NCBI RefSeq assembly: GCF_964340395.1 | Contig: NC_135551.1 | Location: forward strand, 1,233,501 to 1,297,500 | Direction: 5' to 3' | Length of the DNA stretch: 64,000 nucleotides | Source: Glandiceps talaboti | Lineage: Eukaryota; Hemichordata; Enteropneusta; Spengelidae | Shown here: positions 44,101 to 57,700 of the stretch, piece after piece | Layout of the letters: every line of letters begins with the position of its first letter | How positions within the stretch are numbered: the first letter of the stretch is position 1 | Position numbers and translations under genes: made by a program | Notes under the pieces: model-generated | Seen by the model: the letters and a program-made list of their open reading frames with translations, nothing else | Told to the model about the DNA's origin: nothing | Database searches by the model: none

Positions 44101-47100
44101 TTAACTTACAACACAATGTCTCTTTACACTTTAACTTACAACACAATGTTTATTTACACTTTAACTTACAACACAATGTCTCTTTACACTTTAACTTTAA
44201 CTTACAACAAAATGTCCCTTTACACTTTAACTTACAACACAGTGTCTCTTTACACTTTAACTTTAACTTACAACACAATGTCTCTTTACACTTTAACTTA
44301 CAACACAATGTCTCTTTACACTTTAACTTACAACACAATGTTTATTTACACTTTAACTTACAACACAATGTCTCTTTACACTTTAACTTTAACTTACAAC
44401 AAAATGTCCCTTTACACTTTAACTTACAACACAGTGTCTCTTTACACTTTAACTTTAACTTACAACACAGTGTCTCTTTATACTTTAACTTTAACTTACA
44501 ACACAGTGTCTCTTTACACTTTAACTTACAACACAATGTCTCTTTACACTTTAACTTACAACACAGTGTCTCTTTATACTTTAACTTTAACTTACAACAC
44601 AGTGTCTCTTTACACTTTAACTTACAACACAGTATCTCTTTACACTTTAACTTACAACACAGTGTCTCTTTACACTTTAACTTTAACTTACAACACAATG
44701 TCTATTTACACTTTAACTTACATCACAATGTCTCTTTACACTTTAACTTACAACACAGTGTCTCTTTACACTTTAACTTACAACACAGTGTCTCTTTATA
44801 CTTTAACTTTAACTTACAACACAGTGTCTCTTTACACTTTAACTTTAACTTACAACACAATGTCTATTTACACTTTAACTTACATCACAATGTCTCTTTA
44901 CACTTTAACTTACAACGCAGTGTCTCTTTACACTTTAAGTTACAACAGAATGTCTCTTTACACTTTAACTTTAACTTACAACACAGTGTCTCTTTACACT
45001 TTAACTTTAACTTACAACACAGAGTCTCTTTACACTTTAACTTTAACTTACAACACAGAGTCCCTTTACACTTTAACTTACAACACAGTGTCTCTTTACA
45101 CTTTAACTTTAACTTACAACACAGTGTCTCTTTACACTTTAACTTTAACTTACAACACAGTGTCCCTTTACACTTTAACTTACAACACAGTGTCTCTTTA
45201 CACTTTAAGTTACAACAGAATGTCTCTTTACACTTTAACTTTAACTTACAACACAGTGTCTCTTTACACTTTAACTTTAACTTACAACACAGTGTCTCTT
45301 TACACTTTAACTTTAACTTACAACACAGTGTCTCTTTACACTTTAACATTAACTTACAACACAGTGTCTCTTTACACTTTAACTTTAACTTACAACACAA
45401 TGTCTATTTACACTTTAACTTACAACACAGTGTCTCTTTAAACTTTAACTTTAACTTACAACACAGTGTCTCTTTATACTTTAACTTTAACTGACAACAC
45501 AATGTCTCTTTACAATTTAACTTACAACACAGTGTCTCTTTACACTTTAACTTTAACTTACAACAAAATATCTCTTTACAATTTAACTTTAACTTACAAC
45601 ACAATGTCCCTTTACACTTTAACTTACAACACAGTGTCTCTTTACACTTTAACTTTAACTTACAACACAGTGTCTCTTTATACTTTAACTTTAACTTACA
45701 ACACAATGTCTATTTACACTTTAACTTACATCACAATGTCTCTTTACACTTTAACTTACAACACAGTGTCTCTTTACACTTTAACTTACAACACAGTGTC
45801 TCTTTATACTTTAACTTTAACTTACAACACAGTGTCTCTTTACACTTTAACTTTAACTTACAACACAATGTCTATTTACACTTTAACTTACATCACAATG
45901 TCTCTTTACACTTTAACTTACAACGCAGTGTCTCTTTACACTTTAAGTTACAACAGAATGTCTCTTTACACTTTAACTTTAACTTACAACACAGTGTCTC
46001 TTTACACTTTAACTTTAACTTACAACACAGAGTCTCTTTACACTTTAACTTTAACTTACAACACAGAGTCCCTTTACACTTTAACTTACAACACAGTGTC
46101 TCTTTACACTTTAACTTTAACTTACAACACAGTGTCTCTTTACACTTTAACTTTAACTTACAACACAGTGTCCCTTTACACTTTAACTTACAACACAGTG
46201 TCTCTTTACACTTTAAGTTACAACAGAATGTCTCTTTACACTTTAACTTTAACTTACAACACAGTGTCTCTTTACACTTTAACTTTAACTTACAACACAG
46301 TGTCTCTTTACACTTTAACTTTAACTTACAACACAGTGTCTCTTTACACTTTAACATTAACTTACAACACAGTGTCTCTTTACACTTTAACTTTAACTTA
46401 CAACACAATGTCTATTTACACTTTAACTTACAACACAGTGTCTCTTTAAACTTTAACTTTAACTTACAACACAGTGTCTCTTTATACTTTAACTTTAACT
46501 GACAACACAATGTCTCTTTACAATTTAACTTACAACACAGTGTCTCTTTACACTTTAACTTTAACTTACAACAAAATATCTCTTTACAATTTAACTTTAA
46601 CTTACAACACAATGTCCCTTTACACTTTAACTTACAACACAGTGTCTCTTTACACTTTAACTTTAACTTACAACACAGTGTCTCTTTATACTTTAACTTT
46701 AGCTTACAACACAATGTCCCTTTACACTTTAACTTACAACAGAGTGTCTCTTTACACTTTACCTTTAACTTACAACACAATGTCTCTTTACACTTTAACT
46801 TTAACTTACAACACAATGTCCCTTTACACTTTAACTTACAACACAGTGTCTCTTTACACTTTACCTTTAACTTACAACACAATGTCTCTTTATACTTTAA
46901 CTTTAGCTTACAACACAATGTCCCTTTACACTTTAACTTACAACACAGTGTCTCTTTACACTTTACCTTTAACTTACAACACAATGTCTCTTTACACTTT
47001 AACTTACAACACAGTGTCTCTTTATACTTTAACTTTAACTTACAACACAACGTCTCTTTACACTTTAACTTACAACACAATGTCTCTTTACACTTTAACT

Positions 47101-50100
47101 TACAACACAGTGTCTCTTTACACTTTAACTTACAACACAATGTCTCTTTACACTTTAACTTACAACACAATGTCTCTTTACACTTTAACTTACAACACAG
47201 TGTCTCTTTACACTTTAACTTACAACACAGTGTCTCTTTACACTTTAACTTACAACACATTGTCTCTTTACACTTTAACTTACAACACATTGTCTCTTTA
47301 CACTTTAACTTACAACACAATGTCTCTATACACTTTAAATTACAACACAGTGTCTCTTTACACTTTAACTTACAACACAGTGTCCCTTTACACTTTAACT
47401 TACAACACAGTGTCCCTTTACACTTTAACTTACAACACAATGTCTCTTTACACTTTAACTTACAACACAATGTCTCTTTACACTTTAACTTACAACACAA
47501 TGTCTCTTTACACTTTAACTTACAACACAATGTCTCTTTACACTTTAACTTACAACACAGTGTCTCTTTACACTTTAACGTACAACACAGTGTCTCTTTA
47601 CACTTTAACTTTAACTTACAACACAATGACTCTACACTTTAACTTACAACACAATGTCTCTTTAAACTTTAACTTTAACTTACAACACAGTGTCTCTTTA
47701 CACTTTAACTTTAACGTACAACACAGTGTCTCTTTACACTTTAACTTTAACTTACAACACAGTGTCTCTTTATACTTTAACTTTAACTTACAACACAATG
47801 TCTCTTTACAATTTAACTTACAACACAGTGTCTATTTACACTTTAACTTACAACACAATGTCTCTTTACACTTTAACTTTAACTTACAACAAAATGTCCC
47901 TTTACACTTTAACTTACAACACAATGACTCTTTACACTTTAACTTACAACACAGTGTCTCTTTACACTTTAACTTTAACTTACAACACAGTGTCTCTTTA
48001 TACTTTAACTTTAACTTACAACACAGTGTCTCTTTACACTTTAACTTACAACACAATGTCTCTTTACACTTTAACTTACAACACAGTGTCTCTTTATACT
48101 TTAACTTTAACTTACAACACAGTGTCTCTTTACACTTTAACTTACAACACAGTATCTCTTTACACTTTAACTTACAACACAGTGTCTCTTTACACTTTAA
48201 CTTACAACACAGTGTCTCTTTATACTTTAACTTTAACTTACAACACAGTGTCTCTTTACACTTTAACTTTAACTTACAACACAGTGTCTCTTTATACTTT
48301 AACTTTAACTTACAACACAATGTCTATTTACACTTTAACTTACATCACAATGTCTCTTTACACTTTAACTTACAACGCAGTGTCTCTTTACACTTTAAGT
48401 TACAACAGAATGTCTCTTTACACTTTAACTTTAACTTACAACACAGTGTCTCTTTACACTTTAACTTTAACTTACAACACAGAGTCTCTTTACACTTTAA
48501 CTTTAACTTACAACACAGAGTCCCTTTACACTTTAACTTACAACACAGTGTCTCTTTACACTTTAACTTTAACTTACAACACAGTGTCTCTTTACACTTT
48601 AACTTTAACTTACAACACAGTGTCCCTTTACACTTTAACTTACAACACAGTGTCTCTTTACACTTTAAGTTACAACAGAATGTCTCTTTACACTTTAACT
48701 TTAACTTACAACACAGTGTCTCTTTACACTTTAACTTTAACTTACAACACAGTGTCTCTTTACACTTTAACTTTAACTTACAACACAGTGTCTCTTTACA
48801 CTTTAACATTAACTTACAACACAGTGTCTCTTTACACTTTAACTTTAACTTACAACACAATGTCTATTTACACTTTAACTTACAACACAGTGTCTCTTTA
48901 AACTTTAACTTTAACTTACAACACAGTGTCTCTTTATACTTTAACTTTAACTGACAACACAATGTCTCTTTACAATTTAACTTACAACACAGTGTCTCTT
49001 TACACTTTAACTTTAACTTACAACAAAATATCTCTTTACAATTTAACTTTAACTTACAACACAATGTCCCTTTACACTTTAACTTACAACACAGTGTCTC
49101 TTTACACTTTAACTTTAACTTACAACACAGTGTCTCTTTATACTTTAACTTTAGCTTACAACACAATGTCCCTTTACACTTTAACTTACAACAGAGTGTC
49201 TCTTTACACTTTACCTTTAACTTACAACACAATGTCTCTTTACACTTTAACTTTAACTTACAACACAATGTACCTTTACACTTTAACTTACAACACAGTG
49301 TCTCTTTACACTTTACCTTTAACTTACAACACAATGTCTCTTTATACTTTAACTTTAGCTTACAACACAATGTCCCTTTACACTTTAACTTACAACACAG
49401 TGTCTCTTTACACTTTACCTTTAACTTACAACACAATGTCCCTTTACACTTTAACTTACAACACAGTGTCTCTTTATACTTTAACTTTAACTTACAACAC
49501 AACGTCTCTTTACACTTTAACTTACAACACAATGTCTCTTTACACTTTAACTTACAACACAGTGTCTCTTTACACTTTAACTTACAACACAATGTCTCTT
49601 TACACTTTAACTTACAACACAGTGTCTCTTTACACTTTAACTTACAACACATTGTCTCTTTACACTTTAACTTACAACACAATGTCTCTATACACTTTAA
49701 ATTACAACACAGTGTCTCTTTACACTTTAACTTACAACACAGTGTCCCTTTACACTTTAACTTACAACACAATGTCTCTTTACACTTTAACTTACAACAC
49801 AATGTCTCTTTACACTTTAACTTACAACACAATGTCTCTTTACACTTTAACTTACAACACAATGTCTCTTTACACTTTAACTTACAACACAGTGTCTCTT
49901 TACACTTTAACTTACAACACAATGTCTCTTTACACTTTAACTTACAACACAGTGTCTCTTTACACTTTAACTTTAACTTACAACACAATGACTCTACACT
50001 TTAACTTACAACACAATGTCTCTTTAAACTTTAACTTTAACTTACAACACAGTGTCTCTTTACACTTTAACTTTAACGTACAACACAGTGTCTCTTTACA

Positions 50101-53100
50101 CTTTAACTTTAACTTACAACACAGTGTCTCTTTATACTTTAACTTTAACTTACAACACAATGTCTCTTTACAATTTAACTTACAACACAGTGTCTCTTTA
50201 CACTTTAACTTTATCTTACAACACAGTGTCTCTTTATACTTTAACTTTAACTTACAACACAATGTCTCTTTACAATTTAACTTACAACACAGTGTCTCTT
50301 TACACTTTAACTTTAACTTACAACACAGTGTCTCTTTATACTTTAACTTTAACTTACAAAACAATGTCTCTTTACAATTTAACTTACAACACAGTGTCTC
50401 TTTACACTTTAACTGTAACTTACAACAAATGTCTCTTTACAATTTAACTTTAACTTACAACACAATGTCCCTTTACACTTTAACTTACAACACAGTGTCT
50501 CTTTACACTTTACCTTTAACTTACAACACAGTGTCTCTTTATACTTTAACTTTAACTTACAACACAACGTCTCTTTACAATTTAACTTACAACACAATGT
50601 CTCTTTACACTTTAACTTACAACACAGTGTCTCTTTACACTTTAACTTACAACACAATGTCTCTTTACACTTTAACTTACAACACAATGTCTCTTTACAC
50701 TTTAACTTTAACTTACAACACAATGTCTATTTACACTTTAACTTACAACACAATGTCTCTTTACACTTTAACTTACAACACAGTGTCTCTTTACACTTTA
50801 ACTTACAACACAATGTCTCTTTACACTTTAACTTTAACTTACAACACAATGTCTCTATACACTTTAAATTACAACACAGTGTCTCTTTACACTTTAACTT
50901 ACAACACAATGTCTCTTTACACTTTAACTTACAACACAATGTCTCTTTACACTTTAACTTACAACACAATGTCTCTTTACACTTTAACTTACAACACAGT
51001 GTCTCTTTACACTTTAACTTTAACTTACAACACAATGACTCTTTACACTTTAACTTTAACTTACAACACAGTGTCTCTTTACACTTTAACTTACAACACA
51101 GTGTCTCTTTACACTTTAACTTTAACTTACAACACAATGACTCTTTACACTTTAACTTTAACTTACAACACAATGTCTCTTTACACTTTAACTTTAACTT
51201 ACAACACAATGTCTCTTTACACTTTAACTTTAACTTACAACACAGTGTCTCTTTACACTTTAACTTTAACTTACAACACAGTGTCTCTTTACACTTTAAC
51301 TTTAACTTACAACACAATGACTCTTTACACTTTAACTTTAACTTACAACACAATGTCTCTTTACACTTTAACTTACAACACAGTGTCTCTTTACACTTTA
51401 ACTTACAACACAATGTCTCTTTACACTTTAACTTTAACTTACAACACAATGTCTCTATACACTTTAAATTACAACACAGTGTCTCTTTACACTTTAACTT
51501 ACAACACAATGTCTCTTTACACTTTAACTTACAACACAATGTCTCTTTACACTTTAACTTACAACACAATGTCTATTTACACTTTAACTTACAACACAGT
51601 GTCTCTTTACACTTTAACTTTAACTTACAACACAATGTCTCTTTACACTTTAACTTACAACACAGTGTCTCTTTACACTTTAACTTACAACACAATGTCT
51701 GTGTACACTTTAACTTACAACACAATGTCTCTTTACACTTTAACTTACAACACAGTGTCTCTTTACACTTTAACTTACAACACAATGTCTATTTACACTT
51801 TAACTTACAACACAATGTCTCTTTACACTTTAACTTACAACACAATGTCTCTTTACACTTTAACTTACAACACAGTGTCTCTTTACACTTTAACTTTAAC
51901 TTACAACACAGTGTCTCTTTACACTTTAACTTTAACTTACAACACAGTGTCCCTTTACACTTTAACTTACAACACAATGTCTCTTTACACTTTAACTTAC
52001 AACACAATGTCTCTTTACACTTTAACTTACAACACAATGTCTCTTTACACTTTAACTTACAACACAATGTCTCTTTACACTTTAACTTACAACACAGTGT
52101 CTCTTTACACTTTAACTTACAACACAATGTCTCTTTACACTTTAACTTACAACACAATGTCTCTTTACACTTTAACTTACAACACAATGTCTCTTTACAC
52201 TTTAACTTACAACACAGTGTCTCTTTACACTTTAACTTTAACTTACAACACAGTGACTCTTTACACTTTAACTTTAACTTACAACACAATGTCTCTTTAC
52301 ACTTTAACTTACAACACAATGTCTCTTTACACTTTAACTTACAACACAATGTCTCTTTACACTTTAACTTTAACTTACAACACAATGTCTGTGTACACTT
52401 TAACTTACAACACAATGTCTGTGTACACTTTAACTTACAACACAATGTCTCTTTACACTTTGAATTACAACACAGTGTCTCTTTACACTTTAACTTACAA
52501 CACAATGTCTATTTACACTTTAACTTACAACACAGTGTCTCTTTACACTTTAACTTACAACACAATGTCTCTTTACAATTTAACTTACAACACAATGTCT
52601 GTGTACACTTTAACTTACAACACAATGTCTCTTTACACTTTAACTTTAACTTACAACACAGTGTCTCTTTATACTTTAACTTTAACTTACAACACAATGT
52701 CTCTTTACAATTTAACTTACAACACAATGTCTATTTACACTTTACCTTTAACTTACAACAAAATGTCTCTTTACAATTTAACTTTAACTTACAACACAAT
52801 GTCTCTTTACACTTTACCTTTAACTTACAACACAGTGTCTCTTTATACTTTAACTTTAACTTACAACACAACGTCTCTTTACAATTTAACTTACAACACA
52901 ATGTCTATTTACACTTTAACTTACAACACAATGTCTATTTACACTTTAACTTACAACACAATGTCTCTTTACACTTTAACTTACAACACAATGTCTCTTT
53001 ACACTTTAACTTTAACTTACAACACAATGTCTATTTACACTTTAACTTACAACACAATGTCTATTTACACTTTAACTTACAACACAATGTCTCTTTACAC

Positions 53101-53940
53101 TTTAACTTACAACACAATGTCTCTTTACACTTTAACTTACAACACAATGTCTCTTTACACTTTAACTTACAACACAGTGTCTCTTTACACTTTAACTTAC
53201 AACACATTGTCTCTTTACACTTTAACTTACAACACAATGTCTCTTTACACTTTAACTTACACCACAATGTCTATTTACACTTTAACTTACAACACAGTGT
53301 CTCTTTACACTTTAACTTACAACACAATGTCTGTGTACACTTTAACTTACAACACAATGTCTCTTTACACTTTAACTTACAACACAGTGTCTCTTTACAC
53401 TTTAACTTACAACACAATGTCTATTTACACTTTAACTTACAACACAATGTCTCTTTACACTTTAACTTTAACTTACAACACATTGTCTCATTACACTTTA
53501 ACTTACAACACAATGTCTCTTTACACTTTAACTTTAACTTACAACACAATGTCTCTTTACACTTTAACTTACAAGACAGTGTCTCTTTACACTTTAACTT
53601 ACAACACAGTGTCTCTTTACACTTTAACTTACAACACAGTGTCTCTTTACACTTTAACTTACAACACAGTGTCTCTTTACACTTTAACTTACAACACATT
53701 GTCTCTTTACACTTTAACTTTAACTTACAAGACAGTGTCTCTTTACACTTTAACTTACAACACAATGTCTCTTTACACTTTAGCTTTAACTTACAACACT
53801 GTGTCTATTTACACTTTAACTTACAATACAATGTCTCTTTACACTTTAGCTTTAACTGACAACACAGTGTCTCTTTACACTTTAACTTACAACACGTCTC
53901 TGTACACTTTAACTTACAACACAGTGTCTCTGTACACCTA
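41131..53940 (+). repeat. 30/36-bp satellite, about 12.8 kb
   Basis: The 30-bp unit starts TCTCTTTACACTTTAACTTA and ends CAACACA(A/G)TG. A 36-bp form has an extra CTTTAA. There are about 400 units. Nearly all length changes are multiples of six, except a 2-bp loss near 47,633 and 49,993. Stop-free frames of up to 1,733 codons therefore run along the + strand, and Cys/Lys/Leu-rich ones on the minus strand. Identical frames in many phases, no start context and decay only at the edges show that this is satellite, not a gene. Large segments are repeated at 1,008, about 1,368 and 2,452 bp offsets. Confidence 0.97.
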
Positions 53941-54430
53941 CAATACACAGCACAATGTCTCCTTACACTTACAGCACACGACAGAATGTTATTTTATACT
54001 TACGGCACACAACGGAATGTCTCTTTACACTTACAGCACACGTCACAGTGTCACCTTATATTTGCAGCAGACATTAAAATGTCTCATTACATTTATATCA
54101 CACAGCACAATGTCTTTTTACTCTTAGATCACAGAACACAATGTCTCCTTACAATTACAACACACATCAGAGTATCTCCTTACACATGCAGCACGCAATA
54201 CACTTTCTCTGTACATTTACAGCACACAACATAATGTGTCCTTACACTTACAACACAATGTCAATTTACACTACAGCACACTACACAGTGTCTCTTCACA
54301 ATTACAGAATACATAACGATTCCTTACATTTTCAGCATACAATAAAATGTCTCATTACACTTACAGCACATACACAACACAATGTCTCATTACACTCACA
54401 GTACAAAACGAAATGTCTCCTTACACATAT
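53941..54430 (+). repeat. Degenerate transition between the two satellites
   Basis: About fifteen diverged units of 27-34 bp, starting TCTCCTTACACTTACAGCAC or similar. They combine the CTTTACAC start of the 30-bp satellite with the ACAGCACACAACA middle of the 31-bp one. The divergence is what is expected at the edge of an array, where homogenisation is weak. Confidence 0.85.
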
Positions 54431-54712
54431 TTTATTTTATTTTATTTTATTTAAACTTTATTTAAAGAGCCGTCGAAAAGACAGCAAAACAGCATAAGTA
54501 AAAACACACATGGAAAATACAAATAAAAGAGAAAGACAAATACAATTTGCAGGATCAATGACACTGTCATTTAAAAATGATTCTATAAATTAGTCTTAAA
54601 AGCACTTAAAGACGATGAACTCAGAACTTTTCGGTAAGCTTATTAAAAGTGGTTGCATCAGCATGCCTTTTATGGTCTGGACGTTATTAATTTAGTTGTA
54701 GGGACATATAGA
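54431..54712 (-). mobile_element. LINE or SINE 3' end inserted in the satellite
   Basis: The satellite is interrupted by about 280 bp of unrelated sequence. On the minus strand it ends GCTCTTTAAATAAAGTTT followed by an (AAATA)n/(TAAAA)n tail, so it carries a polyadenylation signal and an A-rich tail like a retrotransposed 3' end. ACATAT occurs at both edges (about 54,425 and 54,704) and may be the target duplication. The coding part is too short to place in a family. Confidence 0.6.
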
Positions 54713-57700
54713 ACATGTCTCCTTACACTTACAGTACACAACACAATGTCTCCTTACACTTACAATACACAACACAATGTCTCCTTACACTTACAGTACA
54801 CAACACAATGTCTCCTTACACTTACAATACACAACACAATGTCTCCTTACACTTACAGTACACAACACAATGTCTCCTTACACTTACAATACACAACACA
54901 ATGTCGACTTACACTTACAGTACACAACACAATGTCTCCTTACACTTACAATACACAAAACAATGTCTCCTTACACTTACAGTATACAACACAATGTCTC
55001 CTTACACTTACAGTACACAACACAATGTCTCCTTACACTTACAGTACACAACACAATGTCTCCTTACACTTACAATACACAACACAATGTCTCCTTACAC
55101 TTACAGTACACAACACAATGTCTCCTTACACTTACAGCGCACAACACCATGTCTCCTTACACTTAGAGTACACACAATGTCTCCTTACACTTACAATACA
55201 CAACACAATGTCTCCTTACACTTTCAGTACACAACACAATGTCTCCTTACACTTAGAGTACACAACACAATGTCTCCTTACACTTAGAGTACACACAATG
55301 TCTCCTTACACTTACAGTACACAACACAATGTCTCCTTACACTTAGAGTACACACAATGTCTCCTTACACTTACAGTACACAACACAATGTCTCCTTACA
55401 CTTACAATACACAACACAATGTCTCCTTACACCTACAGTACACAACACAATGTCTCCTTACACTTACAGTACACAACACAATGTCTCCTTACACTTACAG
55501 TACACAACACAATGTCTCCTTACACTTACAATACACAACACAATGTCTCCTTACACTTACAGTACACAACACAATGTCTCCTTACACTTACAGTACACAA
55601 CACAATGTCTCCTTACACTTACAGTACACAACACAATGTCTCCTTACACTTACAGTACACAACACAATGTCTCCTTACACTTACAATACACAACACAATG
55701 TCTCCTTACACTTACAATACACAACACAATGTCTCCTTACACCTACAGTACACAACACAATGTCTCCTTACACTTACAGTACACAACACAATGTCTCCTT
55801 ACACTTACAGTACACAACACAATGTCTCCTTACACCTACAGTACACAACACAATGTCTCCTTACACTTACAATACACAACACAATGTCTCCTTACACTTA
55901 CAGTACACAACACAATGTCTCCTTACACTTACAGTACACAACACAATGTCTCCTTACACTTAGAGTACACAACACAATGTCTCCTTACACTTACAATACA
56001 CAACACAATGTCTCCTTACACTTACAGTACACAACACAATGTCTCCTTACACTTACAGTACACAACACAATGTCTCCTTACACTTACAGTACACAACACA
56101 ATGTCTCCTTACACTTACAGTACACAACACAATGTCTCCTTACACCTACAGTACACAACACAATGTCTCCTTACACTTACAATACACAACACAATGTCTC
56201 CTTACACTTACAGTACACAACACAATGTCTCCTTACACTTACAGTACACAACACAATGTCTCCTTACACTTAGAGTACACAACACAATGTCTCCTTACAC
56301 TTACAATACACAACACAATGTCTCCTTACACTTACAGTACACAACACAATGTCTCCTTACACTTACAGTACACAACACAATGTCTCCTTACACTTACAGT
56401 ACACAACACAATGTCTCCTTACATTTACAATACACAACACAATGTCTCCTTACACTTACAGTATACAACACAATGTCTCCTTACACTTACAATACACAAC
56501 ACAATGTCTCCTTACACTTACAGTACACAACACAATGTCTCCTTACACTTACAGTACACAACACAATGTCTCCTTACACTTACAGTACACAACACAATGT
56601 CTCCTTACATTTACAATACACAACACAATGTCTCCTTACACTTACAGTACACAACACAATGTCTCCTTACACTTAGAGTACACAACACAATGTCTCCTTA
56701 CACTTACAATACACAACACAATGTCTCCTTACACTTACAGTACACAACACAATGTCTCCTTACACTTACAGTACACAACACAATGTCTCCTTACACTTAC
56801 AGTACACAACACAATGTCTCCTTACATTTACAATACACAACACAATGTCTCCTTACACTTACAGTATACAACACAATGTCTCCTTACACTTACAATACAC
56901 AACACAATGTCTCCTTACACTTACAGTACACAACACAATGTCTCCTTACACTTACAGTACACAACACAATGTCTCCTTACACTTACAGTACACAACACAA
57001 TGTCTCCTTACACTTACAGTACACAACACAATGTCTCCTTACACTTACAGTACACAACACAATGTCTCCTTACACTTACAGTACACAACATAATGTCTCC
57101 TTACACTTACAGTACACAACACAATGTCTCCTTACACTTACAGTACACAACACAATGTCTCCTTACACTTTCAGTACACAACACAATGTCTCCTTACACT
57201 TACAGTACACAACACAATGTCTCCTTACACTTAGAGTACACAACACAATGTCTCCTTACACTTACAGTACACAACACAATGTCTCCTTACACTTACAGTA
57301 CACAACACAATGTCTCCTTACACTTAGAGTACACACAATGTCTCCTTACACTTACAGTACACAACACAATGTCTCCTTACACTTACAGTACACAACACAA
57401 TGTCTCCTTACACTTACAGTACACAACACAATGTCTCCTTACACTTACAGTACACAACACAATGTCTCCTTACACTTACAGTACACAACACAATGTCTCC
57501 TTACACTTACAGTATACAACACAATGTCTCCTTACACTTACAATACACAACACAATGTCTCCTTACACTTAGAGTACACAGCACAATGTCTCCTTACACC
57601 TACACTACACAACACAATGTCTCCTTACACTTAGAGTACACAACACAATGTCTCCTTACACTTACAGTACACAACACAATGTCTCCTTACACTTACAGTA

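Noticed and set aside
53061-53267. Cys-Lys-rich minus frames (CCKLKCKETL) as cysteine-rich peptides
   Set aside because: The motif is the reverse strand of the satellite unit and appears in every array segment. No signal peptide or gene structure.
48926-54127. 1,733-codon open frame on the + strand as a giant repeat protein
   Set aside because: It is one phase of a 30/36-bp satellite. Other phases and the minus strand are equally open, there is no splice or start context, and the repeat decays like non-coding satellite.
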